A stretch of 64,000 nucleotides of DNA from Porticoccus sp905181945 (lineage in GTDB: Bacteria > Pseudomonadota > Gammaproteobacteria > Pseudomonadales > Porticoccaceae): assembly GCF_047729555.1 (NCBI RefSeq), contig NZ_CP159825.1, forward strand, positions 186,001-250,000, written 5' to 3'. The position numbers were made by a program, and so were the translations under genes. Below the pieces are notes generated by a model. That model worked only from the letters and a program-made list of their open reading frames with translations, was not told where the DNA came from and ran no database searches. Shown one piece after another: positions 36,176 to 44,511 of the stretch (position 1 is the stretch's first letter; each line of letters begins with the position of its first letter).

Positions 36176-37159
36176 ATGACAAATACACGCAAGTGGCTAA
36201 TGATTTTAATACTTCCGTTCATTTTCGTTTCATCTTCTGCCTTGGCAGCATTTGATGATAATCTTAGCAAGGTGTGCGAGAAATCTTCTGGTAGCATCAT
36301 CAAGGTATATCAAGGACTCGGGAGTCCAGCTCCAGCTGGCAGTAGCCCCTTCAAACAGGCGGCAGATACAAGCAACGATGGCAGTTATTGCTCGGAGATT
36401 CCTGATGCTTACCGTATTAATATATATAAATTTGGTACATGTACAGCAGACCCGTTTGCAGTTAATGACTTTTCAACTTGTTCATATTTCATTGACTCTG
36501 AGACACCGGTGGTTCATACCATTCAAGGAGTTGGCGTACCAGCAGCTTTAGCTACGACTGGTGTTATCGCCCCAGGAACCTACGGCTATGGATTCATGAT
36601 ACTCAACAACTCCCTCGAGGTTAAGCATACACAAACATTCGATACAGCTATGTTTTCAAACCCTGCTGGTGGAGGTATAGTGTCAGGAACTACCTGCTGG
36701 TCCATAGCATACACCACTACTTATGGTGGTTTTGATCCTGCCTTGCGCGACAATGGGTCAGTCACAAGCACCGGAATAGAATGTGGTACAGCCGCAGATG
36801 CTGCCCCAGCATTCACTAAGGAAATATTTGATTCACTGGGGGGAGGATTCGGCGAAGAAGCCTTTACGGCTACCGATGCAAGCTCTTACACACAGCCGAG
36901 TGGCGACGTTATGAGAGCCAAGTTGCTGCAAGATGACAACGCAAGTGTTGCGACTGGTTTTGCTAACGCAAAAAGAATTTTTGTCAGAGTTGATTTCGCA
37001 ACAGATAAGGTTGTAACAGCATCAAGCAACTTCGAAATCAATTTCAAGCTTACAGATGCAGTCGCTATTGACACAGGCTATGACGTTGGCGCCGAACGAC
37101 AATACATCATCAAAATGGGCGCAGACCCCTTTCAAGTGGATGTCGTAGTCACTGATTAA
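36176..37159 (+). CDS. Secreted protein of unknown function
   Basis: A 327-residue protein, not recognised. The signal peptide is MTNTRKWLMILILPFIFVSSSALAA split from mature AFDDN. The mature part is rich in Gly, Ser, Thr and Ala with six or more cysteines, several in the first half (KVCEKS, SYCSEI, GTCTAD, FSTCSY, TTCWSI, IECGTA), so disulfides are likely. No membrane segment or known motif. It follows repeat copy A by 56 bases. Confidence 0.7.
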   Translation: MTNTRKWLMILILPFIFVSSSALAAFDDNLSKVCEKSSGSIIKVYQGLGSPAPAGSSPFKQAADTSNDGSYCSEIPDAYRINIYKFGTCTADPFAVNDFSTCSYFIDSETPVVHTIQGVGVPAALATTGVIAPGTYGYGFMILNNSLEVKHTQTFDTAMFSNPAGGGIVSGTTCWSIAYTTTYGGFDPALRDNGSVTSTGIECGTAADAAPAFTKEIFDSLGGGFGEEAFTATDASSYTQPSGDVMRAKLLQDDNASVATGFANAKRIFVRVDFATDKVVTASSNFEINFKLTDAVAIDTGYDVGAERQYIIKMGADPFQVDVVVTD

Positions 37160-37552
37160 AGTTATCACTTTTAGTTGCGATGCTCATGCTAGATTACTGC
37201 ACGGTAGCACTTTCATATCATCTCTGAAGCCCGCCATTCATAAGGCTTTAAAAACCAACTACCATCAAAAAAACATAAATCTGTGGCTAAATCTGTGGCT
37301 AAATATTTACCCCACGGGGGGTGTCTCAGCTTGGGCTATATTTATAGTACCCACCCCCATACAAAATAGCTGAAATTGAAAAACCAACAAACATAAAAAT
37401 GCCCGAAAATATCCGGGCACTCTGGGGATTATCTAATAACAGTAGGTCTGATAAAACTAGACCAAGTTATGTATTGCCATACAAACACCTATCCATACAA
37501 ACATCTAGCCAGACTAGATTGCTACATTTATCTGCACCACTATGATGAGTAG
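37160..37552. other. Intergenic region with tandem repeat and G-rich repeat copy B
   Basis: Between two convergent genes. A 12-base unit TAAATCTGTGGC is repeated twice in tandem near 37276-37300. Copy B of the G-rich repeat spans about 37314-37380; its core 37343-37380 is identical to copy A for 38 bases. The arms CAGCT and AGCTG, and GGGCTATA with TATAGTACCC, could form a stem. A terminator for the leftward gene follows. No gene is seen. Confidence 0.65.
37394..37418 (-). terminator. Rho-independent terminator of the autotransporter gene
   Basis: On the minus strand TGCCCG pairs with CGGGCA around an eight-base loop and is followed by TTTTT (A-run at 37394-37398 on the plus strand). It is about 130 bases beyond the stop of the leftward gene. 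Confidence 0.65.
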
Positions 37553-39538
37553 TTAAAACCCTACTGTGTAATTAAAGTAAAGAGTCTTAGAACTAGTCTT
37601 GGTGTAGGCTAACTCTTGATACTGCGCTTGTACTGAAAAAGCTTGATTTGGGGTGATATAATAAGTAGCACCTAAAGTTACTACTGGTCTGGTTTTATTG
37701 ATACTGGTATTTAGATCGACTGGTGTGAGTCCAGTTATGGTTGAAGAAGTGGCTTGGATTTTATCCACATTGTTACTTACATCATGTTCAACGCCAAGAG
37801 CTCCATTAAGTGTGACTGTATTGTCGAGCTTATATTTGGCTTTCATACCCATAATTACTGTAGTCGATTTATCTTCTAAGGTATTAAAGGTCAAAGGATT
37901 TTCGACTCCCGTCTCGGTATAACCATCTTGTTTGATAATAGCACGACGCGCAGCAAGGTAGGGGCGGTAAAAATTAGCTCCATCACTAAACTGGTATGAC
38001 ACTTCAGCAACATAACTTTGTACATCAATCTCGGTTTTACCTTTTCCTTTCTCCGCCTCACCTATTTCGCTTCTGGTAATGGTCATATCTTTTACTTGGT
38101 AAGCATTGGCTACTCTGACTTGAAAACCAAGATGATTAGCAAACTGGTTCCATACTAAGTTTCCACCGATCATAGGTCCTTTATTGCTCACCTTTAGACC
38201 TCTGGGATTCTTTCTTGTGACTTGTTGGTCGACAAACCCTGAAGCGCGAAAGTTCTTGTTAAACTTTTTACCCCAAACAAACACTGCCGCTGAGCTTGAC
38301 GAGTCAGAGTTATTATTAGCATTTACATCTGTGTGACGACCCCCTATAGAGAAACAGTTTCCTTTTTGATTAAATAAATCGCAATCATAAGTATTCATGT
38401 TGGCAAAATTAGCGGTGGCAGATTTGTGTAAAAGTTGTGAAAATTCTGAGGCAATACTATCCCCAATTTCCTCAATAGTATCTATAGTATCTTCCGTCAT
38501 ACATCCTATACAGCCACCTACAACTAAGTCCCATAAGTTGGCAGATGAATTCTCCAAGGTCCACGCCCAGGTTCTTCCATCATAGGAATAATAACCTGAA
38601 TGTCCTGCGGTAATATTTGATGCTTCTAAGCCATCAATGACGCTAGCATAGGTAGTATTATTTTGTAAAACAGACCCTGCATATATACCAAAAGAAGTTG
38701 TTCCGCTAACGGTACTAAAAATTATTTTTCCGTAGTCTGAAGTACTATTAATGACAGCATTATAATTGGTTGGTATTTTTCCATAATAAGTAAGTCCACT
38801 TTGGCGGTTATTTAGGGTGGCTATAGTAGATGCATTTCTTACATTGATATCATGTGCACCAGCTCCTAACGTATTAATAGTACCAAGGTTAGTTATAGTA
38901 GCTCCAGTACTTCCTGAAACATCTAGACCCCAACCAACTACTTGTCCAAATGGACCTCCACCACCTTCAACATTAATATTACTATTACTATTTATTAGAA
39001 CATTCATGTCAGTAGTGTTGTATAACATTATTCCAGGAGTATCTACTGCAGTTGTAGTGATATTTCCATTTAGTGTAAAGTTAGAGTTAACCTCAGTAAT
39101 AATCATAGCACCATAGGAAAGATACTTACTTGTATTAATATTTCCATTTAACGTAATATCGTTATTGTTACTATGAGTAGTAATTATTCCATAACCATCA
39201 GTAGCAATATCTCCAGTTATAGTAATTGTGTTATTGTCACTAGAACTCATAAACAAACCATATGTGTTAAGAGCTACAGAAGTTATATCTCCAGTATAAC
39301 TAAGAGTATTCCTATCAGAATTCATAATCCTTATTCCAGTTAAGCCTGCAGGAGAAGCTATAGGAGTATCAGATGTTAAGGTATAAGTGATGTCGTTAAC
39401 CCCACTAACAAAACATCCATGTGAAGGCATAGTACTAGTTCCAGTTACACAAGCATCTTGAGCCATTACCTGGGAAGTAATAGAGAGAGTGATGACAAGA
39501 CTGACCACCCCAATAGATTGGTAAATAGTTCTATGCAT
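37553..39538 (-). CDS. Autotransporter-like outer-membrane beta-barrel protein
   Basis: A 661-residue surface protein. The signal peptide is followed by a passenger of short Thr/Asn/Ile-rich repeats (NTITITGDIATDG, NDITLNGNINTS, NFTLNGNITTTA), the pattern of a right-handed beta helix. From about residue 390 a beta-barrel domain runs to the terminal aromatic residue (YFNYTVGF), the usual Phe signal for barrel insertion. Cysteines occur in VVGGCIGCMTE and YDCDLFNQKGNCF between the two parts. Probably an adhesin or surface cover. The passenger is short and has no protease motif. Confidence 0.8.
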   Translation of the reverse strand: MHRTIYQSIGVVSLVITLSITSQVMAQDACVTGTSTMPSHGCFVSGVNDITYTLTSDTPIASPAGLTGIRIMNSDRNTLSYTGDITSVALNTYGLFMSSSDNNTITITGDIATDGYGIITTHSNNNDITLNGNINTSKYLSYGAMIITEVNSNFTLNGNITTTAVDTPGIMLYNTTDMNVLINSNSNINVEGGGGPFGQVVGWGLDVSGSTGATITNLGTINTLGAGAHDINVRNASTIATLNNRQSGLTYYGKIPTNYNAVINSTSDYGKIIFSTVSGTTSFGIYAGSVLQNNTTYASVIDGLEASNITAGHSGYYSYDGRTWAWTLENSSANLWDLVVGGCIGCMTEDTIDTIEEIGDSIASEFSQLLHKSATANFANMNTYDCDLFNQKGNCFSIGGRHTDVNANNNSDSSSSAAVFVWGKKFNKNFRASGFVDQQVTRKNPRGLKVSNKGPMIGGNLVWNQFANHLGFQVRVANAYQVKDMTITRSEIGEAEKGKGKTEIDVQSYVAEVSYQFSDGANFYRPYLAARRAIIKQDGYTETGVENPLTFNTLEDKSTTVIMGMKAKYKLDNTVTLNGALGVEHDVSNNVDKIQATSSTITGLTPVDLNTSINKTRPVVTLGATYYITPNQAFSVQAQYQELAYTKTSSKTLYFNYTVGF

Positions 39539-39665
39539 AATATTTTCGATTCACTTGGTTAGTATTCAGGTGACTAAGTAAGGGGAAACAAAGGCACTCT
39601 ATCAATATAAGACAGATGCTCTATTAGGCCCTAAAGGGTAATCAATGGTTGAATTTTAAAGGGTG

Positions 39666-39693
39666 CCTAAAGGTCAATATAATGACCCTTAGG
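39666..39693. promoter_or_regulatory. Inverted repeat upstream of autotransporter gene
   Basis: CCTAAAGGTCA (39666-39676) and TGACCCTTAGG (39683-39693) are inverted over 10 of 11 bases with a six-base AT loop. It is 128 bases upstream of the leftward start. Either a repressor site or an RNA hairpin; it lacks a T-run on either side. Confidence 0.4.
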
Positions 39694-39950
39694 AATACAA
39701 TCTATGTTTTCAAAGCATACATTATTGCAGTATGTGTTGTTGTTGGGGGGAAGCTATCACTCTAAGAGCCACTAATAGCCTACATTTAACAGGTATGGGT
39801 AATGTATTAGTTGTTGTTGCTACTACTACCTTGTTATAAGTTCCTTAGAAACCAAACATCTTTGTCTATATTCACTACCTTCCTTGTTTAGTGTCTTACT
39901 CTAGACAACTAACTAACTCCCACTCTCCTTTACTTAGTTAACGTGTTTTA

Positions 39951-40024
39951 GGGGGGGCGGGGGGGGTCTCTCAGCTTGGGCTATGTATATAGTAACCACC
40001 CAATCATTTAAAAGCTGAAATTAG
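39951..40024 (+). repeat. G-rich stem-loop repeat, copy C
   Basis: Third copy of the element also found at 36048-36119 and 37314-37380, more diverged. It keeps the G-tract, TCTCAGCTTGGGCTAT, TATATAGTA, CCACCC and AGCTGAAATT. It lies 53 bases upstream of the lipoprotein operon. Confidence 0.65.
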
Positions 40025-40076
40025 GAAATCTTTAGTTTTAGGATTATGATTTTAAAAAAAGGAATAGGGTTAGACA

Positions 40077-40316
40077 ATGAAACTAAAACTAATAGCACTT
40101 ACATTCATAGCAATTCTAGCTACTGGGTGCTGGGCAGTTAAACCTATTGCTACTTCTGGAGATAAGGTCTTTTCAGAACATGGCACAGGTAGAATTGGTA
40201 ATGCTTTGGAAGGTGCACAAGCATACTGTGAAACTAGAGGTAAAAATGCTGAACTCGTTGACATGCAGTGTATTAGACCAAGATGTAATTCAGAATATAT
40301 CTGTGTAGATAAATAA
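40077..40316 (+). CDS. Small lipoprotein of unknown function
   Basis: A 79-residue protein with a lipoprotein signal ending LATGC (lipobox, Cys18) and a mature part with six further cysteines (AYCETR, MQCIRPRCNSEYICVD), so folded by disulfides. First gene of a five-gene run of exported proteins. Its stop overlaps the next start by one base. Not recognised by name. Confidence 0.75.
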   Translation: MKLKLIALTFIAILATGCWAVKPIATSGDKVFSEHGTGRIGNALEGAQAYCETRGKNAELVDMQCIRPRCNSEYICVDK

Positions 40317-40897
40317 TGAAAACACTAATTAAATCTGCACTGCTTCTACTGTTGGTTATGTCTTTAGCTGGATGTGGTGCTGTGGATGTATATAAGAACG
40401 TTAAAGACCTGAAGACTCAAGATAGTTCATTCTGGATGACGCACTCAGATTACAAGACACTAATTGAAAAGTATGGACTCTACGAGCCTGCTTCAAAGCA
40501 TCCTTTCCATATCAAGATAGCATCTGTTTCTCAGAAGGTGAATGCTGAATATCTTACAGATGACGAAGCAATTGTTTACTTAAAAGGTTATGAGGCTTAT
40601 AAAATATGCTGTTCAGGACAATCAGTCTCACTCACTGATAGCCTTGATGAACTTGGTAACGCTAGAGCAAGTATGTTAAATAAAAGGGACGCTATCGCAA
40701 TAAAACTTTATAAAAAAGAAATTTCCATCGGTGATGCTGCAACAGCCTTTTCATCTTTAGAATTGAGCTATAGAGAATCCCTTGCAAATACAAAGAAAGA
40801 AGAAAAACAAAGAGAGAAAGATAGAGAGGCAATGGAAGCACCAAAAAACCAAAAATGCGAATATATTAACAATACAGTGCAATGTAGAAACTACTAA
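40316..40897 (+). CDS. Lipoprotein of unknown function
   Basis: A 193-residue protein with a lipoprotein signal and lipobox SLAGC (Cys20). The mature part is helical and charged, ending in a Lys/Glu-rich stretch (NTKKEEKQREKDREAMEA) and a short Cys pair (KCEYINNTVQC). Starts on the stop of the previous gene and its stop overlaps the MORN gene start: strong translational coupling. No name recognised. Confidence 0.75.
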   Translation: MKTLIKSALLLLLVMSLAGCGAVDVYKNVKDLKTQDSSFWMTHSDYKTLIEKYGLYEPASKHPFHIKIASVSQKVNAEYLTDDEAIVYLKGYEAYKICCSGQSVSLTDSLDELGNARASMLNKRDAIAIKLYKKEISIGDAATAFSSLELSYRESLANTKKEEKQREKDREAMEAPKNQKCEYINNTVQCRNY

Positions 40898-41616
40898 TGA
40901 AAACACTCCTCACACCACTACTACTAATTCTAATAGCACTCCCTAGTTATGCTAGTGTAATTCTAATAGCACTTCCTAGTTATGCTAGTGAGCTACCTCC
41001 TTGCCCTGAAGACCAAACCCAAACTTACCATAACTGTTTTGGCACTATTACTTTTGATAATGGCAATAAATATGTAGGTGAATTTAAGGATGGTAAGGAA
41101 AACGGACAAGGCGCTTACACTTTCCCTAGTGGTGAAAAATACGTAGGTGAATTTAAGGATGATAGGTTTAACGGCAAAGGTACATTTACTTGGGCTAATG
41201 GTGCTAAATACGTCGGTGAGTACAAGGATAATAAGAGGCATGGCAATGGCACATATACTTGGGCTAATGGCAATAAATACGTAGGTGAGTACAAGGATGG
41301 TAAGAGAAATGGCAAGGGTACATTCACTTGGGCTGATGGTGCTATATACAAAGGTGAGTTCAAGGATGATAAGAAAACTGGCAAAGGCACTTACACTTGG
41401 GCTAGTGGCAAAGTTGAATCAGGTATATATGCTGATAATAAATACCTTTATGATTTAGCTGAACACCGTAGAAGAGAAGAAAATAGAAAAGAAAATAATG
41501 CTCGCACTGAATGTGCTAAAGAAGCAGGTAAGGCAGGGACTGAATATGCTGCTAAGAAGATTGAAGAAGCCTGCTTAGAGCAAAAGGGATACGGTAAGGC
41601 CTGGTATGAATGGTAG
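40897..41616 (+). CDS. Secreted MORN-repeat protein
   Basis: A 239-residue protein with about six tandem MORN units of 23 residues (consensus YVGEFKDGKxNGKGTFTWANG). MORN repeats form a flat beta strip that often mediates contacts with proteins or lipids. The signal peptide is odd: the segment LIALPSYAS appears twice because of a 33-base tandem duplication. After the repeats a helical charged tail with two cysteines follows. Context suggests an envelope location. Exact role unknown. Confidence 0.8.
   Translation: MKTLLTPLLLILIALPSYASVILIALPSYASELPPCPEDQTQTYHNCFGTITFDNGNKYVGEFKDGKENGQGAYTFPSGEKYVGEFKDDRFNGKGTFTWANGAKYVGEYKDNKRHGNGTYTWANGNKYVGEYKDGKRNGKGTFTWADGAIYKGEFKDDKKTGKGTYTWASGKVESGIYADNKYLYDLAEHRRREENRKENNARTECAKEAGKAGTEYAAKKIEEACLEQKGYGKAWYEW
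40925..40990 (+). repeat. Tandem 33-base duplication in the signal-peptide coding region
   Basis: 40925-40957 and 40958-40990 are identical except one base (C or T). It keeps the reading frame and doubles the end of the signal peptide, placing two possible cleavage sites (SYAS) eleven residues apart. The near-identity suggests a recent slippage event. Confidence 0.9.
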
Positions 41617-41632
41617 ATAGAGGAATTAAGAA

Positions 41633-42085
41633 ATGAAAATACTACTCACAATCTGTTTACTCTTAATTACCTCGCAAGTCTTTGCAAAGAAAATAACGGT
41701 ATATGATTGTCCAACTGAGGCTGATGCAAGGTCATGTAATAATTGCAAGAAATCAAGTTACATGAATATAAAAGTTAATGTAAATACGAATAAAGTCCTG
41801 TTGCAGCATCCTGAATCTAACACGAATACTTATCTCCAAACGGTAAAACACGAAGATGAATGGATTGCCAAGAATACAAACTTTGCATCGCTATGGACTG
41901 TAAAAGAAACTCTTGAGGTGTTTGATGAAGACAATTGGGAATATCTGAAGGTCGAAAATGTTTTCTATACAAGTACGAATCAAAGAAGAATATTTAGGGA
42001 ACAAAAAGAGAGTATGGTAAATGGCAAATATTACGCAATGGATAGGGGCCTTACCAACTATCCCTTTTACTGGTGCGGAAAGTGA
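41633..42085 (+). CDS. Small secreted protein
   Basis: A 150-residue exported protein: signal peptide KILLTICLLLITSQVFA, then a mature part with cysteines in YDCPTEADARSCNNCKK and a final FYWCGK, likely disulfide-linked. Starts 16 bases after the MORN gene, with GAGGAATTAAG upstream. Not recognised. Fourth gene of the exported-protein run. Confidence 0.7.
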   Translation: MKILLTICLLLITSQVFAKKITVYDCPTEADARSCNNCKKSSYMNIKVNVNTNKVLLQHPESNTNTYLQTVKHEDEWIAKNTNFASLWTVKETLEVFDEDNWEYLKVENVFYTSTNQRRIFREQKESMVNGKYYAMDRGLTNYPFYWCGK

Positions 42086-42113
42086 TAATAACTAAAAAGA
42101 AGAGAAAAAAACA

Positions 42114-42458
42114 ATGAAACTAAAACTACTAACACCACTACTACTAACCCTAACTACATTATTCTTTATAGCTAATGCTAATGCTAAGACTTTTAATACA
42201 AACATACCAGGGTTAGTAATAAAAGAACTTAGTTGTTTATATAGTACTTATGATGGTAGGTGGGTGAATAGGAACAATCAATCATTGGGAAAAAAGCGTA
42301 TAAAAATTTCTATGTATGATTCAGATGGAGATAGAACGGGTATGCAGTCAACAAACTATTCAATAAATATGGGTGCAAAGTCTGGAGGTGATTTTACGAC
42401 TCAGTCATGGGGTAGTTCGTGTTCATCTAGTTATAGTTTTGCAATTTTTGTAGAGTAA
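42114..42458 (+). CDS. Small secreted protein
   Basis: A 114-residue exported protein with signal peptide LLTPLLLTLTTLFFIANANA and a small mature part rich in Ser, Gly and Asn (YDSDGDRTG, GAKSGGDFTTQSWGSSCSSSY), with two cysteines. Starts 28 bases after the previous gene. Not recognised. Last gene of the run. Confidence 0.65.
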   Translation: MKLKLLTPLLLTLTTLFFIANANAKTFNTNIPGLVIKELSCLYSTYDGRWVNRNNQSLGKKRIKISMYDSDGDRTGMQSTNYSINMGAKSGGDFTTQSWGSSCSSSYSFAIFVE

Positions 42459-42609
42459 TGCACAAAAAGGGACAAATATATTATCAGTAAACCTAGCACT
42501 GGTACTGTTCTTAGCGATTTTACCAATATAATAAAAGAGTTAATTAAATAAAAACTTCAATAAAATCAGTAGTTTACAGCCTACCTTTTAGACATTTATT
42601 TTCCATATT

Positions 42610-42666
42610 TATGGTTACAATCACAACCATATTAATATTGACATAATGGTAGAAATATGATATAAT
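42610..42666 (+). promoter_or_regulatory. Consensus sigma-70 promoter with upstream palindrome
   Basis: TTGACA (42638-42643), exactly 17 bases, then TATAAT (42661-42666): a perfect match to the housekeeping consensus. Just upstream an inverted repeat TATGGTT-N8-AACCATA (42610-42631) reads as an operator. Transcription would start near 42673. A promoter this strong is normally repressed or attenuated. Confidence 0.85.
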
Positions 42667-42672
42667 TAGGGC

Positions 42673-42921
42673 ATCAGATATTTTAGTAAAACAGCTAAAA
42701 CTCTACCTGATATTTAGAGGTCTCTTGTTAGTTCTTTCAGGACTCACCTGTTGAGGCAACCTTTAAAAGTAAAGAAAGAAAATGACTCTTTTTTGCTAGG
42801 GGTAATATTAAGACAGTCGTCTTAGTACCGTACTAAAAACTCATTTAAATAAATACGCACGATTAAACAGAGCCTTCTGCAATAGCAGGTTCTCAATTTA
42901 TTTAATAGGGAATTAAGAATT
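42673..42921 (+). ncRNA. Folded 5' leader of the helicase transcript, possible attenuator or regulatory RNA
   Basis: About 250 bases separate promoter and gene. Visible inverted repeats: TTTTAG with CTAAAA near the start; AAGAC-AGTC-GTCTT (42810-42823); TTAGTA-CCG-TACTAA (42822-42836), which overlaps the former so the two could be alternatives; and a long outer stem TTAAATAAAT (42845-42854) with ATTTATTTAA (42896-42905) enclosing CTGC-AATA-GCAG. The last stem ends just before the ribosome site AGGGA. No open frame is found. Whether it acts as an attenuator, antisense RNA or riboswitch is unknown. Confidence 0.5.
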
Positions 42922-44379
42922 ATGAATGCAAAACTTCACGCTATAGAACCGTCCAATATTTCTAATGTTAAACCTTCTCCGCTCAAACAAGAGCAAAAGA
43001 TAATTGATTATCTTCAGCAGCATTACTTCGTTATATCAGACGCAGGTGGTAATACTAATTACTACGATAGCCTGCATGATGTAAGGCGAGGGGTTAATAA
43101 ATATCAATTAAGAGATATGACCCTCCATTTATTAGGGAAATATCCCGATGCTTATACTGGAGATAAAGCTCATATAATCAAATGGGCTGATAATTTAATA
43201 GATAACAAATGCTTCTTTTGTTCAGTTATCTTAGATAAAGATTATTACAGACCCAACCAGCATGCTGTCATCAATCAAGATGGAAGGTATTACCCTAACC
43301 TCTGGAAGCCATCTAAAGTAAGACCTGTTTATCCACCATGTAATGTTCAACCTTTCTGTGATTTCTTAAGAACAATGATGGGCAGTCAAGAAAAGGTGGG
43401 TTACTTTCTGGATTTACTCGCTTACAAATATCAAAACAGAAATACATGTCATTTCAAGAAGCCTCATGTAGCTGTTTATCTTTATGGTGAACTAGGTGGA
43501 ATGGGAAAATCTTCTTTCGTTGGTGGTGTTATCAAAGAAGTATTCGGTCAATCTGCTGTCACTACTGTGCTTGATGAAAGCAAGCTAGAATCTGGTTCTT
43601 CTGTTGATGTCTGGCGTAAGGAATGGCTCATTGTAGAGGAAGTAAAGAAGCGGGTTGATAGCAATCTATTTCGTAAGATTAAGGGCTTCACAGGGCAATC
43701 TACGACCGAGAGTGATAGGAAAAATACTCACTTTGCTACCTATGAAATTCCTGCAAACTTAATGATGTTCTCCAACTCACCACCTACGTTCTTAGAGCAA
43801 AACGATAGAAGATTCTTCGTGAGTAAGTTCCAACACAACTTTAAATCACCCGAATATAAGGATGAGTATTTTAATAGATTTGATAATTGGTTAAAGAATA
43901 AAGGGGGTTACCAAGCTATAGCCAGTTTACTAGAGCAAAGAGATATCAGTGATTTCAATATAGCTTCATCAGCAATGATGACAGACGAAAAGCGTGATAT
44001 TTTATTATCAATATCATGCCCAGTGATTGCTGAAATACAATATGAGATGAGACTCAAACAGGAGAAACCTTTTTGGTCTGCTGAAGAATTTAATCACCTC
44101 ATGATACCAAACCGCCTTACACCCCGTTCTCTGAATCACAAGCTTAGAGAAGTAGGCTTAGTTCCTTTTGAAGGAAGACAGCGCTGGAAACGTACCACTA
44201 GGCATTCAGGTGAAGTTGGTATTCAGATTTACCTTCGTGATGGTTGCCTGATAGAAAGAGCTAACGGCTCACCCCCTTCACTAATAACAACAAGTGGTTC
44301 TTCTAAACTTTATAAACACAGTAATTGGGAGGGTTTCTTTACTTATCACGAGAAGAAGGAATGGATTAAGCCAGTTTAA
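42922..44379 (+). CDS. DUF5906-type replicative helicase (superfamily 3-like)
   Basis: A 485-residue protein. Walker A GELGGMGKSSF (189-199), Walker B WLIVEEV (235-241), the SF3 motif C asparagine in NLMMFSNSPP (N285) and an arginine finger in NDRRFFV (R296/R297) place it with phage and plasmid SF3 helicases of the DUF5906/NrS-1 type. No primase active site is clear in the N-terminal 180 residues. The C-terminal region (after 350) may be a winged helix for origin binding. It would unwind the element's origin; an iteron-like array lies 132 bases downstream. Confidence 0.82.
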   Translation: MNAKLHAIEPSNISNVKPSPLKQEQKIIDYLQQHYFVISDAGGNTNYYDSLHDVRRGVNKYQLRDMTLHLLGKYPDAYTGDKAHIIKWADNLIDNKCFFCSVILDKDYYRPNQHAVINQDGRYYPNLWKPSKVRPVYPPCNVQPFCDFLRTMMGSQEKVGYFLDLLAYKYQNRNTCHFKKPHVAVYLYGELGGMGKSSFVGGVIKEVFGQSAVTTVLDESKLESGSSVDVWRKEWLIVEEVKKRVDSNLFRKIKGFTGQSTTESDRKNTHFATYEIPANLMMFSNSPPTFLEQNDRRFFVSKFQHNFKSPEYKDEYFNRFDNWLKNKGGYQAIASLLEQRDISDFNIASSAMMTDEKRDILLSISCPVIAEIQYEMRLKQEKPFWSAEEFNHLMIPNRLTPRSLNHKLREVGLVPFEGRQRWKRTTRHSGEVGIQIYLRDGCLIERANGSPPSLITTSGSSKLYKHSNWEGFFTYHEKKEWIKPV

Positions 44380-44511
44380 CTAGTTTTTCCCCACTCATTC
44401 ATCATGAGATTTGGAAGTATTTATTATTAATTTGGTGGTGCTAATTACTAATATCGTATCTTTCTCGTGGTGAATTGAGTGCCTTTTTAAAAACCTACGC
44501 AATTTTAGCCC

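Larger units (their letters stand above)
39539..40076. other. Intergenic region with inverted repeat, dispersed repeat copy 2 and G-rich repeat copy C
   Basis: Between divergent autotransporter and lipoprotein genes. An 11-bp inverted repeat with one mismatch, CCTAAAGGTCA and TGACCCTTAGG, spans 39666-39693 near the autotransporter start. Copy 2 of the dispersed repeat is at 39781-39935, in the same direction as the copy at 33210. Copy C of the G-rich repeat (long G-tract then TCTCAGCTTGGGCTAT) spans 39951-40024. No gene seen. Confidence 0.7.
42459..42921. other. 463-base control region of the helicase gene
   Basis: No gene is seen. It contains, in order, an inverted repeat (42610-42631), a fully consensus sigma-70 promoter (42638-42666), and a leader of about 250 bases with several hairpins that ends at the helicase start. 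These parts are listed separately. Confidence 0.8.

Noticed and set aside
41050..41420. Regular 69-base repeats that could be taken for a CRISPR-like array
   Set aside because: They are in-frame MORN repeats of a coding gene, with no spacers of constant length.
42459..42921. A small gene in the leader of the helicase
   Set aside because: No open frame with a ribosome site was found; hairpins fit better with RNA control.
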